Source of the DNA: Ectocarpus siliculosus
Lineage: Eukaryota > Sar > Phaeophyceae > Ectocarpales > Ectocarpaceae
DNA length: 64,000 bases
Assembly (NCBI GenBank): GCA_000310025.1
Contig: FN649752.1
Location: forward strand, 180,695-244,694
Direction: 5' to 3'
Shown: in pieces, positions 39,532 to 52,200 of the stretch
Numbering within the stretch: the first letter of the stretch is position 1
Layout of the letters: each line of letters begins with the position of its first letter
Made by a program: the position numbers and the translations under genes
Notes under the pieces: model-generated
Told to the model about the DNA's origin: nothing
The model's input: only the letters and a program-made list of their open reading frames with translations
Database searches by the model: none

Positions 39532-42192
39532 CTAGTGTTTGGGGCTGGCCGATTTTTCCTCCTCTTGCTCAGCGTCGCCACATTCTTCGTACAGGGACAC
39601 GACTTGATCGATCCTTCGCAGCAGCGGGGCAATATTGTAAGGCACAAGCCCGTTCCTGTCGAGGGCCCGTGCACTCGCAACCAGTCCACCCAGGCATGAC
39701 ATAGCTCTACCCAGGCGATTCGCTTCCTCCTCGGAGAGAACAAGCTCCTCCTTCTCCTCCTCTTCCTCCTCCGTCTCCTTTTCGTGTTGCGTGTTTTGAA
39801 CCGCATCTACCCCGTCTTCGAGGACAACACCTTTCGCACAGGACACGCGGGTGGCGAAGTCGGACCACTCGGCCACGGCGAAGCGCAGCAGCAGGGTGAG
39901 GTACTGCAGAAAAGCCGTCTCGGGCGATGTTAACCAGTCCAGAAGCACGCCCGAATCGAACCGCACCTGATTTGGGGGGTTGCAGTCAAGGCCGCGGTGA
40001 TCTCATTCGTGTGGTATACTCGTCGCAAGACGGCAGGTCAATTGTTGCCTTAGTTAGCTACTCCGGTAGCGAAAAGCTGCTGAAAGCGTAACTGCCAATG
40101 CAAACACGCTGTTGGCGATCCTGAGCACGAAACCTATCTGCCGCGCAAGCATTACCATCCGCGTCAAGCCGTGGTACAACATTTTTTGAACGAGGGGGCC
40201 CTTAAAGATGTCCTTCCATGCACAGATACTTCAGAGGAGAGCGCGCTTGCGTTAGCCTGGGGGTACCATGACACGCACGGTAACCTCGGCCTCGAAAGAA
40301 GTGACGTAGACCATCGCTACCGAGCATGAAACTAACGGAGACTACAGAATATCGATATTGGCAAGCAGTCCAAAACGCGAAACGCAGCAATACATATGCT
40401 ACCTCGAACAGCAGCGCCGCGAACAAGACGCCGGGGTGCAAGGCGCCGCGGTACAGGGTCCTTAGAGCAGGTGGCGGGAAGTCCGAGGCGGGCCTGTCGC
40501 TCCCCGTGTCCAGTTCGGCCTTCTGATGGAAGGCATGATGGGCGGAAGAGCCGCTGTCAACTCTGGAAAATCTACATGAACGATTTACTGTTTTATTCCT
40601 GCCGATCAGAGAACGCCAAAATACATCAACGAGCGGTGGGCCTTGTGTCCTTCGCCAGGCCTTCTAAAGAGTGCTAAGATAGAATTCTAACGAATTCGTC
40701 ATGCCTTACCAGCCGACCTCTGACGGTGGCGACGATCCTCGTGTTGCTACCAAGTTTGACCTTGTCCAAATGTGGCCACACGCAAGAGTTCTACAATATC
40801 CCAAAAGGTGCACAACCCGAAAGCCACGCCTGGCCAAATATATTGGGAATAACGATCAGGTATAGGCCAGAACTTACCGTGGTGTTGTGGAAAATACGCA
40901 AATTTAGGAGAAGCATGTCGACCAGGGCATCATCCTGGTCGGCGAACAACCGCACGAGCCGACCGGCAAAGCCCAGACACGATTCTTGATCGTCGTCCCT
41001 CGCCGTCGCAGTGGCAACAAGAGCTTCTACCGCCGTTGTCCATGGCTGATTTTGTGGTGCCCCCCCCCTATCGCGCTTGTCCAGGTCTTCCGTGCGATCC
41101 TCGTTGTTGGGGACGACCCCAACGTCAACGAGAGCTGCCACATGGAAAGGCCCCCGCTCATCTCCTAATCGCACGATCCTGAACACGAGGCCTAGCATTG
41201 CCTGAGCCAGAGCTCCGTCCGCCCCTCGTACTTCCACAAACGCGGAGCCAGGAGATCGGGAAGGCTCCTCCTGAAGCAGAAGCGATCCGTTGTTTGCCAA
41301 TCGCCACAGAGTGGGCGGCACCGAACGCAGCAACTCAACCAGCACGCTACGCCATCTTGTCTCCGCCGCCTCCACCAGCAACTGCGGTACGGAGGAACAC
41401 AAAGACGTCAGCCCAGACACAGCGTGGAGCATATCAAGTCTGTATGCTGGAATCGCCTGCATTGGTGGACCTAACAGCATGCATGACAGTAAGACAACAG
41501 TCGATGCAGTACACACTCAACACGAGTCTCATCGAGAACTTGGCACATGCCTGTGTGACTTCAACCCATTTGAGTGCAATGTCCATCGAGTCCATTCCGC
41601 TTCCCACAGGAACCGCCGGAACCGCCTCCGATAAGCCTGGAACATCAAGCTGCTCCGACACAACTGCCGTGGTAGACGAAGGTAGGCCCGAGGCGGTCTC
41701 TGGTCCTCCTGTGTCACTGTCGCGCTTTCGTTTACACCTCACAAACGAGATGGGGTCTCCAAAACGCCAATTACGCTTGCGTAGACATTTCAGGATGTCA
41801 GACACAAGCGAAAGGACCCAAAACCCGGCATCTGCCCCACCGAGGCTTCCCTCGACGTCCTCGCTGCTAGTGGCCCCATTTCGGCCTCCTAGCATGAGCG
41901 CTGTTGCCGCTTCGACCATCCCAACTAAGTAGGTGGTGGCTTCTCTAGCGCACGCTTGGGCCGCAATTGTTTCCCACCCATCGCTCGCAGCAAATGCGGG
42001 GTTCGGGGCATCGCCGGGGAGTCCTGGCAGTTGATTCGCCGGGGGATGGCTTGACCGCTCCGGGTGGGATGCACCCCTCTCGTTCTTCAGAACGGTGCTC
42101 AACAGCTGAAGCAGAAATATCGCGCATCTGAGCCGCTTGGCAAGAGGCCGCTCGCCTTCGACGTTCAAACGTTTTGAAAGAAGCCGAGACAT
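39532..42192 (-). CDS. LINS1: LINES homologue-like protein (4 exons)
   Basis: Exons 42192-41515, 40?-range 41456-40878, 40522-40403 and 39966-39532, all phase 0, giving 603 aa. The second intron-bounded exon is 41456-40878; the intron before it is only 58 bp. Signatures of the LINES family are a central LFADQDDALVDMLL, then LHPGVLFAALLFE joined to VLLDWLTSPETAFLQYL, and a C-terminal LVPYNIAPLLRRI block. An acidic Glu-rich insert lies between the last two. Drosophila lines and human LINS1 are known genes, but their biochemical role is poorly defined, so no function is claimed. The ATG at 42192 is the best start I found; an extra 5' exon upstream (open stretches at 42225-42640) cannot be excluded. 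Confidence 0.72.
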
Positions 42193-42710
42193 GTTCAAGG
42201 GGGTGGGCGATCCGATGGGTCTCGTCAGACGTTTACCTTGTACTTCTTAGCGAGGGAAGGATTGTCAGGCACTCGCTCTTCAGCCAGCGACGATCTGTCA
42301 GCGAAGAAAGTTTTCGTCCGGATACCACTGCGAACCGGAATGCGAAAGGCTTTAACGGCAGTGAAACCAAACCCGTCATAAACCTGCCATAAATTTATAA
42401 ATTTGGGAACATGTTCTGAACACCAAAACTCCCTCACGCACACCGTGAAACAAACAGAAATTACCGTGTCTACTCAGGCAGAACATCGTGGTTTCGAGTA
42501 TGGCCGCGAGCCATTCCTCCAGCTCTCCTTTTCGGGACACGCCCCCCCGACAGATCGCTTCAGCACAAACGCAGATGTACCGTTGTAGGCATCCCTGGAT
42601 TGCATGGCATGCCAGTGGCCCGTCGCAAAGCGTCAAGCGCTGCACCTATGTAACACAACGCGATTGGAAGCGAGGGGGCGCAGGCGACTCTAAAATTCGG
42701 CCCGTGAGTA
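42193..42710. other. Upstream of LINES-like gene, uncertain
   Basis: The minus strand has open stretches (about 42240-42640), one ending in an AAG|GTAAAC donor-like site, that could be non-coding or a 5' exon of the LINES-like gene. No domain recognised. Confidence 0.35.
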
Positions 42711-43591
42711 CCGTAAATGACACAAGATAACACACCTACATAAGATACGACACCCCGGTGATACTTTTGGGCGTTTCTGACAAACCACCGATTTATCACC
42801 CGGGATACACAAGATAACACACCCCGGTGATAAATTAAGGTTACGCCGCATACATTCACGGGGCCCCTCCTTTTATCACCGGGGTGACGGCATCTGCCCC
42901 TGGGCATCACACAACACACACGCTCCGTGTGCGGGAAACGCCCCGCTTGGAGACCTTCAACAACATGAACGTGCACGAAGAAGAGCAGACTGCCGCGCTG
43001 CAAATACCTCCGCTTCTTCCACAACTGCTTCGACCGCAGCACAGGCGCAACAGATCATGTTGTTCTTTCAACCCGGGCAAACTTCTTGTACGCAAGCGGC
43101 TCCTGCTACGGCTCCTCCTCATGCTGCTGGTGATCAAACAACAGCAGCAGCTGGCACAGCAGCAGGCGACAACATGACAGCCACCGCCGCGCCTCACCAG
43201 CAGCCAGTTGCTGACTCGCTCTCAGCAGCACGTACGAGTACCGCAGACGAGTCAACACGCACCACCAAAGCCTCTCAGCTGGTGTTGGTGGACACCCCCT
43301 CATTATCACACCCTCAGACACACCCTGTGGGTGTTCGGACATGCTACAATGTCATACCCCCTTTTTATAACACCTCCTCATTTATCACACCCCCAAACAC
43401 ACCCTGTGGGTGTTCAGACGTGTTATCACACACCCCGGTTTATCACACACCCTTAGGGGCCCCTGCGAGCTGCACTTTATCACCCGGGGTACATAAGACA
43501 CCACACCGCCCACAGGATACCACACCCGGTAATAATATTTTTAAGCCCAAAATTGTTACCACCGGGGTGTGTTGTCTTGTGTCATTTACGG
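42711..43591. mobile_element. TA-flanked TIR element (about 880 bp)
   Basis: Ends in a 26-bp inverted repeat, CCGTAAATGACACAAGA followed by YAACACACC, with one mismatch between arms. TA flanks both sides. The interior is packed with CACCCCGGTGATAA and its complement, plus copies of ACACACCCTGTGGGTGTT. No transposase seen, so non-autonomous. The TIR motif is shared with the small MITE at 5007. Confidence 0.85.
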
Positions 43592-43769
43592 TATACACGG
43601 CAGTTCGACTCACGCATACGGTCGACGAGGGGACGGAACGGCTGAAGACTTTTTGCACACGTAAACTACTTGTAAGGCGAGTCCCGCAGGAGGAGCGGTG
43701 GGGCACAAACACAAGGGAAAAAAACAGGGAAAAAGTCCGTGTGACCCTGGTTGATACGTAAAACATGGA

Positions 43770-45139
43770 CAGTCGTGGTTCCGTTGTAAGAGGGTGCCGA
43801 GTAAGGGGGGTTCCGTAATAAGAGGGTCAAATTCGGTTGTCACGGGCTCGACCCCCTGTTGGAGGGTTGCCCTCTTATGCAGAGACCGGCCCCTTTATTG
43901 TGGGCTGACCCCGCTATTAGTGTGTGTGGCTCCCTCCGCTCATTGACACGCACAAACACACACATTGCGGCGCCAACCACACCGGGAGCAGCATACGCAC
44001 CATATGCCATGCGCGGCTGGAGAAACGTGTGTTACCCCAGACGTCACGATTGAGCCTCCCGATGGGTTTCGGGGGTTGTGGCGGCCGGTTGCACCAAATC
44101 ACGTCGTATTTAGTGTTCTGTCAGGACGCCAACCCTTCTGACGACGAGCTAGAGCTAGCGACGACGGCGATGATTACGCTGGGCGGGGGGGAGGGGCCCC
44201 CACCGTACGCTACACTATCTTCAATTTTTTTGGCCCGCTGGCGCACTGCGCGGCTTATTCTGGCAGTCACAATGTCGAAGAAGGGGGGCTTCTTGCGCAA
44301 GGCTACTTGTAGAAATGTCGTTCTTTTCACCACACGTTTCAAATTCAAAACCACATATTAAGAAAAATAAAAAAATAAAACCACCAGGGCAAGCAGACAT
44401 CAGGGACTTCTCTTAAATGTAAGAAATGGGTGTGCTCATACAGGCTCGGCTCTGTGGCACGGCAGCAGCAAACTAACGGTGCGGCAGGCGGAGGTTCGTC
44501 TTTCTTGTTGTGCGGCAATTGTAGCCTGTGTACAAGGAAAATTATCATGGTCGGGGAGGTTGTCGAGGCTTTGCAACTTATTGGTTTCGCACTTTGCTTT
44601 CGATTGTTGTCTCGATCCTTCAGCGTTTGAATGCACATGCACGTAATTTGCCTCGTATCAATGGCTGAAGCGGCATTTTTTCTCTGCAGCAAGGAGTCAT
44701 CACTCCTTGAGTCGAACTGAACACCAAAACGAAAGCGTTGCCAACACCATCACAATCAATCGCCTATAATAGCTTGCTCTTGGCATGCTGATCCGCTCTA
44801 CCACTTCACCACACATGCATATTATTACAGCAGTCCACCACACAAGCATAGTAGGTAATGTACGGCACCCCCACTCGGACGATGCACTGCTGTAAATAAG
44901 TGCACTTTGTTTCTCGTCATTCCCGATTCCCTTTGTAATTAGCAGCTGGTAATTAGGGTACCCTACTAAAAAGGCTAGACTCCATATTCTCCTGTAGGGG
45001 GGTTTCCCTCTTATACCCATATAATACCCATATACTGCTGTACCCATATACTGCTGTAGTCTTAAAGGGGGTTCCGATATAAGAGGGTCGAGGACCGTTG
45101 TCACACCACACACCACCCTCTTAAACGGAACCACGACTG
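43770..45139. mobile_element. TIR element with subterminal repeats (about 1.37 kb)
   Basis: The left end CAGTCGTGGTTCCGTTGTAA is mirrored at 45139, with about 25 bp inverted. Inside each end a second motif, GGGGTTCCGNNATAAGAGGGTC, recurs (near 43818 and 45068, same strand). No transposase frame recognised, so probably non-autonomous. Internal tandem ACCCATATACTGCTGT lies at about 45027-45060. Confidence 0.75.
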
Positions 45140-46210
45140 CTGTGTGTCCACCGCGAGTTGTGTATTCTAACGGTGAGTTGGCACCCGATTGGACGTGGTC
45201 GTTGGCAGCATCATGTAAGCATGCATGTTATTAGTCTACAAAAAGATGGATGGATGGGACGCACACACACTTAGCCAACGGCAGGACATATTATGGCTTT
45301 CGAAGACCACCATCCGGCCGTAGGCGAACGTAACCCGGAACCGCTGTGCATGACAAAGGCACATTATCATCTTATTCCACCTTTACTACTGCTGCTGCCG
45401 TGCACTGACAAATGATATCTTGTTGTCCCTGGGAGCGGAGAACACGTCGTTAGAGTCTCGTTCAAATCCTCCTGCAACTCCGGCTGCTGCTTGTTGGGAG
45501 AAAATGCGAGGCACCCGAGGTAGCAGCAACCGGGTCAGGAGACGGCCACACTGTTCCAATACCGCTGTGTCGTTGTCGGCCTGCACAAAGCAATGACGAG
45601 ATCCGACCGCAAAAGTTTCAAACACAGGCAGGAGGCTTGATACGTCGGCACAGCGTAAAAGTACCATCCTGCACATGGAACCCATACCACCAAAGCGGCG
45701 GAATGATGCATTACTGCCCCGGCGTTGTTGTTGTTGTTGTTCGTGCACTCGTACACACGGCGGTATCAGATACACAAAATCAGACCAACTCCCTCACCAA
45801 TATCACCGCGTCCATCGGAAGCTTGTCCTATGGGAACATCAGCAGCAACAGCAGTAGAAAGCAGAGGTGTCTCCGCGTCTACGCCGATCCCAGCATGCCA
45901 AATATGCCAATAAATTAGCGCAATAGAGTCGCCTGCCGACCTGCCACAAACAGACAGATAGATCTCCGGAGATCCTTCGTTCTGAAACCGCGTCAGCGTG
46001 GCCTTTCGCGGGAAAAAAAAAAAATGAGAGAGAAAACGTGAGGCCGACCACCACAAGAGACGAACGGGGCTGAGCGTAGAGCACACGCGTCTTACCGCCG
46101 CGAGGCCGCGGAGTTACGCCGACTCCCGGGTTTGGTGAACTCTGCTGCGTCCTGCTGGTGTGTCTGGCGTCGGATGACAATAATAGCGCGCTTTTGGAGG
46201 AATAAGCAGC
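45140..46210. other. Upstream of the GH16 gene
   Basis: About 1 kb with no recognised gene. It contains GTT and AAC repeats and an A run near 46015. It presumably includes the GH16 promoter, but no core motif could be assigned. Confidence 0.4.
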
Positions 46211-49200
46211 ATGAGATGGCTTTCGGTGTTCCTGCATGTAGTCGGCATCGGCATGATTCCGGCTGAGAGAGTGCTTGTCTGGGAAGACAACTTCGATGGC
46301 AATAGCCTGGACGAGGCTGTATGGGCTCTCAACACTGGGAATGGCTGCGATCAGGGGTGAGCGCCTCAAGCATGCACGTTTGATGTTTGATTCTCGTGGT
46401 TGTCTCTCGTCTGATGTCCAAACAGCGGTCACGCGTTGGGAGAATGATGAAGGGTCGTTTCACACACAGCCCATTTATTTGCAAGGCCAATTGTGGGTAA
46501 CTTGTCGCCGCTCGCAAATCCCTCAGGGACGGGCTTTGTGGATGGGGAAACAATGAGCAGCAGACTTATACGGAGGATAACCACCAGGTTCAGGACGGGC
46601 TGCTCTGGATAACGGTGAGCGGTCACTTTTGTTCACTCCGTCTCGAGGGTTTGGTGCCGAGCAACTCATCTTTTTAGTGAGGCGCAATAAAATTGTTGGG
46701 TTTTTTTTTGTCTTCCTTTTTATATGTACACAAGTGTCGACCTTTTTTGTCTCTTTTTGTTGGGTCTCTTGTTCTCTTCTGTCAGCCTCCACATGACGTC
46801 GACGGGCTCTCTGTTTGGAGCAGTCGCATATGCATATTCGCAGCATTGAGGTGTGGTGTGCTGAGCGTTGGGTTGCGAGCAAACGGGGGTAACCATCATC
46901 TTACTTTATGTTTGGTCGTATTCCCTTGCAGCAGCGCGGCATCGACATGCAGTATATGTGAACATCCGCTCGGGTAGACCCAATGGAACGTCTTAAGGAA
47001 TAATAAAAACACACACAGAAAGACCACCCATTCGAGATATACCCACAGCAGTCGAACGGGATGTGGTGGAGTCTTTTCAGTGAGTGAAGGGAAACCGGCT
47101 GGGTACTGGACTTATTTCGAGTCTTTTATAGTCTACACACTGATGATTTATACCAGTGATGCCAGCTGGTGCTAAGTACAAAAACATCTGTATAGGTAAA
47201 TTACATTTTACAATAATACAACGTCTTGTTCTTACACTTTTTTTTTTTTTTGTCTTCACTTCAAATCAGCGCTCACTGCACTAGTGCCGTTTACTCCAAC
47301 CCGTGGTCACAGAGAAGAGCCCCTCTCTACCTTCCCCTCCTGCGGTACTTTGCCTTCGATTTTTAATGCGAGAAGAGTTCAGCGCTCTCTTCCCTCTGTG
47401 TACACACGAACTAGCGCTATCCACTAGGCCAGGAGCGGAAGCGAGAGAAAAACTCACTTTGCAAGAAAAGCTCGCTTACGCCGGGATTCGAACCCCTGAC
47501 CTGACCTCTAGAAGATGTCGAGGTTACCAACTAGACCACCGGGGCGACCGGCTGCACTGCACAGCAACGGTACAAGTCGAATCTGCCAGCAGCAAAATTA
47601 CAAATGTGCCGAGAGAGTATCGCATCAGAAGTACCTTCTCGTTGAGCATTACGCCACAACGGATGACCTAGAGGATGGGACATTGCTCACGCACCTCAGG
47701 GGCCGTTGCCGGCTTGGATACATACCGCCACATGTTTTCGAGACAGAAAGGCTACACATCCATCTTACAAGTTGTCCTGTTTTGGAATATTTAAGGAATA
47801 ATAAAAACACACACAGAAAGACTACCCATTCGAGATATACCCACAGTCGAACGGGATGTGGTGGAGTCTTTTCAGTGAGTGGAGGGACACCGGCTGGGTA
47901 CTGGACTTATTTCGAGTCTTTTAAAGTCTATACCCTGATGATTTATACCAGTGATGCCAGCTGGTGCTAAGTACAAAAACATCTGTATAGGTAAATTACA
48001 TTTTACAATACATCCCCTGTAGTTCTCTATTGGGTCAGCGACAAAATATCGGGGAGATTTGTTCGACGCATAGACTACGGATGCACAGAGAAGTTGGCGG
48101 ACAGAGGTGTCAACTTGTAGGCAGCTAGCTGTTCCGCCGCATCAAGGCCGAAGCTGGGAGCGACCATGAGGTCATTTCAATACACCATGGGAAGAAATAA
48201 GTAGCAGATCGCGTATATGTAGCAATTAAATAGTAGCAATGGGTGGATGTTGACTTGCCATACTCTAAGTGGTATTTGTTGTGTGTAAGTTAGATGCTTT
48301 TGAATTGTTGAATCCTTGGAAGGACGTGACGTCCGTTTGACCTCTGCAACCCGTCTCTCTACGGTACGGCGGTGCGCAGCGGTGGATATGTACCCATCTA
48401 TCTGTCTTATGTGTCTGTGTTCTTCCCAATCTATTCTGGCACCGTTCTGCACGTCTCTGTTCGTGATTCCACGTACATGATTGGCGTATTGGATTAGCCG
48501 GGGTCTTGTACAAAGGCTCTGTTTTCAGCTTGGTTCCATGACGCATGACGCACCTCTGCGGTGTATGGAGTATTTTTTTTCGCGCAGTGCATCTGTCCCT
48601 TTCCCTCGTCAACCTTGAATGAAAAAAATGTGTACCTATGTATTTATTATTCCTTAGTACTTTACATTGTACCCACGATCAGTTGTTTTCCACCGCAGAT
48701 GGCATTACTTTTTTTTTCACGCCAGAGGTTCCAACCTGCTCCTTTGCTAACGTATAGGTTTACGAGGTTCACTAACCACTGCTACCACCGGGGGGACCGG
48801 CATCGCGTGTTGGCGGTAACGAACTCCGGCCGATGGCCATGGGTGTTAAAGCGCAAATATGAAGCTCCAAACGGAAAATAAAATACGTTCGTTTTCTAAA
48901 GAGCACATCGAATTCATATACAGATTTGTTCGGAACTCTAATTCGTTGAGGTTGTCCCGAGGGCTCACCGACCGGTCAAAGTCCCCCCGGCAGTTCTTTT
49001 ATAATACTGTACCATACGGCAGTACAGCAGTACCTGTGTGAGCGTCCGCCACAGTCACCACCGACTGCGGTTGTTTTGCCTCAACAATACCGCAACACAA
49101 TGTTCCCCACAAAGACTTTCCGACCGTGCCTCTCTGGAAGGGTCGAGGTTGGCTACTGGCTGCCGGTCTGTCGTCGCGCCACTGCTGTTGTCAGCAGGCG

Positions 49201-52200
49201 GCGGGAGGTCATGTGGCGCTTTGGAGGGGAGGGGAACGAGTAACAAGTGTCGCGGAGGGGGACTTAGCCAATACTGCTGTACCGGGATTATTTGCTAAGC
49301 TAAAAGGATTCTCAGACAAGGCTCTCAACGGTGATCTGAAACATGTAGATCACGCCGTTGGTTGTATGGTCGCGTTGTTCGTGGTCATGATGCTCGCGAT
49401 GCTCTCTGCGTTAATCCCTCACACACGGCCGAAGTCGTCGTTCTGCCATTCTGCCAGGCAGAGCCCAGACCAGTAGAAGCAGCAACAGCAACTAGTAATC
49501 CACTTTATGTGTGTTTTCGTGCTCGCCCTCCCTCGGCTGTGGTCTGTCGCCTGCCTTTCCTGTGCTCGCAGGCTGACAAGGTCGACGAAGCAGTAGACGA
49601 GCGGTTTTACACGTCGTCCAGGATGAGGTCAATCCCCCCAGTCGCCTTCCTTACTGGCCGAATAGAGTCCAGGATAAAAGTGCCGGCCGGTTTGGGGCTG
49701 TGGGCGGCGTTTTGGATGCTTCCTTCCAATACGTCGAGGGGGTTTTGGGCTGCGACGGGAGAGATCGATATCATGGAGGTACGATATTTTTTTTTGTTAA
49801 ATAGGCGTACAATCACGAAACGACTACAATACCTGATCGAGATATAACCACAGTCGTAGGGCATGTCCCGAAGTCTCTGCAATGAGTGGGATAAAAACCG
49901 GCTTTATGCTGGGCTAGTCTGAGTCTACTTCAGCCTATTGTATACGCTTTTTGTGTGTGTGTGTGTCGTTTTGTCTGCTCCTATCGGGACAATGATGCTG
50001 GTTCGCGAGCAGCCCATTGTCTTGCTTTCGTATGCATGGTGGGGACAGGATAACGTGCTGTCGTGACCGACACTTGTGTGCTGCTGGCATTCCTACAGCA
50101 ATGTAGAGATACGTACATTTTGTTTTTTTCTTGGTGTAACAGCGAATCCATCTCTCACGGATGAGTGTCCAGGATAAATTAGCAATGAACCCATAGCGTT
50201 AGTGGAGCACTGATTCTACGGTTTGTTGCCCGAGCAGCACACATCAATTCTCCCTTGTGGTATATTTGTCATCCCGTTTGTTGTTGACGTCGACGTCGGT
50301 ATGCCGCCTTGTGGTATGCTTCGACGTGCTGGCTGGGGTCACACAGGAGAAGGGCCACGCGAGAGCGTGTTGTATTTTAGTTGCGGTGTTTTCGTCCAAT
50401 GTGCCTCTCGGGAAGGCTTCTGCCGTCCCTTAGACGTCGAGTTCTATGCATGCGCCCGCGAAGCAGCTGTTGGAATGTTGGGCATGGCGTGTGTGTAAAG
50501 TGTGTTCGTCCGGTCATCCATTCTGGTGCCAGTATACACACCTTTGGTGCATGTTTGATGTCTCAGTCGGGGACACTTGTACGAGGAAGACCACAAAGTG
50601 TTGTTTGACACCCCACCTTCCTTCTTGCGGTACTTTTTGCCTGTGTTTCTTGTCCCAACAAGTATCCAGCCTTCCCTTTCCCTCGTCCTCCGTGATTTCG
50701 GAGTGTGTACATACACGCCACGAATTTGTAGTCGTGTTCCACCGTGTATGACAGCAGTATTCTGTTTTGCGGCGCGTCTCTCCTCGTGTGTCAGTCGATC
50801 AACGACATGGACACAATTCTGGGCACAATCCACTATGGAGGGGAATGGCCGATGAACCTCCACGCCGGCTGCGTGTCGTCGCAGCTGGGAACGGGTTTGG
50901 ACTATTCCAGTGACTACCACGTGTACGCCGTCGAGTGGGAGCAGGACGAAATGCGCTGGTGAGCGGACTTGCTTGCACGACACAGATGCAGAGTGACGCA
51001 GTATATCCCCGATCTACCTGGGGCTGCCTGTGTTGCTATTACAGTCAAGTCAGCCGAGGCAAATCTCCGTAGGCTGCCGGAACGTCGCTGAAAACCTCCA
51101 TTAGGCAAATGCATGGTAGTTGGTGCTGCTGCTGCTGCGGAGGCGTCCTGGAACCCGCTCAAGTATACTACATTCGTAGAGGCGAGACGTTCAGATTAGT
51201 TACCCCGCATAGGGGCAAGAGTTGATGAAACGTTGTGAACGGTGTGCGTCGATCATTTGATCATTCGAAGGCGTAGTAAGAGATGCGACGCGAACGTTAC
51301 TCGATAACGTCACAGGTTTTCGTGCTGGGAGAGGCATGAACGCTGTGACTGCTTTGTTGTACCGGTATGGTGTACTACGAGATAAAACAACATGCGTCTG
51401 CGATGGGTTGCTGTCAAAAGTGCGCAAGCGCTGGAGATGTGATTTTATGAATTGGCGCAAGAGATTCTGATGGTTCGACTAGCGGTGAATGATGGCGAAG
51501 GCTTGGCCGAACATGGCTTGCGTTTATCGCCTTTGAGCAGCAGGTTTCCTGACTCTTCCAGTATTCTACGCGTAGTGCCCTGCTGCTGTACGTTGTATCT
51601 CGAGAAACGCCTGTTGTACTCCTTCATGCGGTCCTGTCCCCTCTCTCCCGAAAAACGCTACCGCAACGCAACAAATATTTCCCTTTTCCAAAAGGTACGT
51701 CGACGACCAGCTTTTCTGCCAGAGAACCAAGTGGACGAGCAACGTGACGAGCAACGAGCCCTACCAAGCGCCTTTCGATGCCGAGTTCGAGATCATCCTC
51801 AACCTTGCCGTCGGGGGCTCATTGCCCGGGCGGGTTGTGGACGACGGCGCTTTCCCGGCCACTATGCTGGTCGACTACGTCAGGTGCGACACACTGACCG
51901 TTCTCGCGTGTGGTGGGTACTGTAGGCGGCGGTGGTCGCAGCGCCGTCGATCCACGTTTGGGGCTGGGCGTAATTTCATCCGCTTAGTGCCCCCCCCCCC
52001 CCCTTCCTCCAGGCGCTAGGAAATTAATCCTCCCGGGGGGGCGAAGCATTTGTGCGTCAGCGGGACCGTCCCTTTTTGTGGGGTGTAAATTAACGAGGAG
52101 TGATGAAAGAAAGGACACGACGGGATGCGTCTTGACGCGTGTTGGAAGCAAGCGGTGGCGTGGAACAGTGCCTTGGTACACCAGTTTCCTCTTCTGCTGT

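Noticed and set aside
43057-43761. 234-codon plus-strand open frame
   Set aside because: Made of the repeat motifs inside the TIR element and extending past its end; no protein-like pattern.
47478-47545. tRNA-Arg(TCT) gene
   Set aside because: A/B boxes and anticodon arm fit, but the T-stem has mismatches and the acceptor ends do not pair. It is continuous with a SINE body and poly-A, so it was called as a SINE head.
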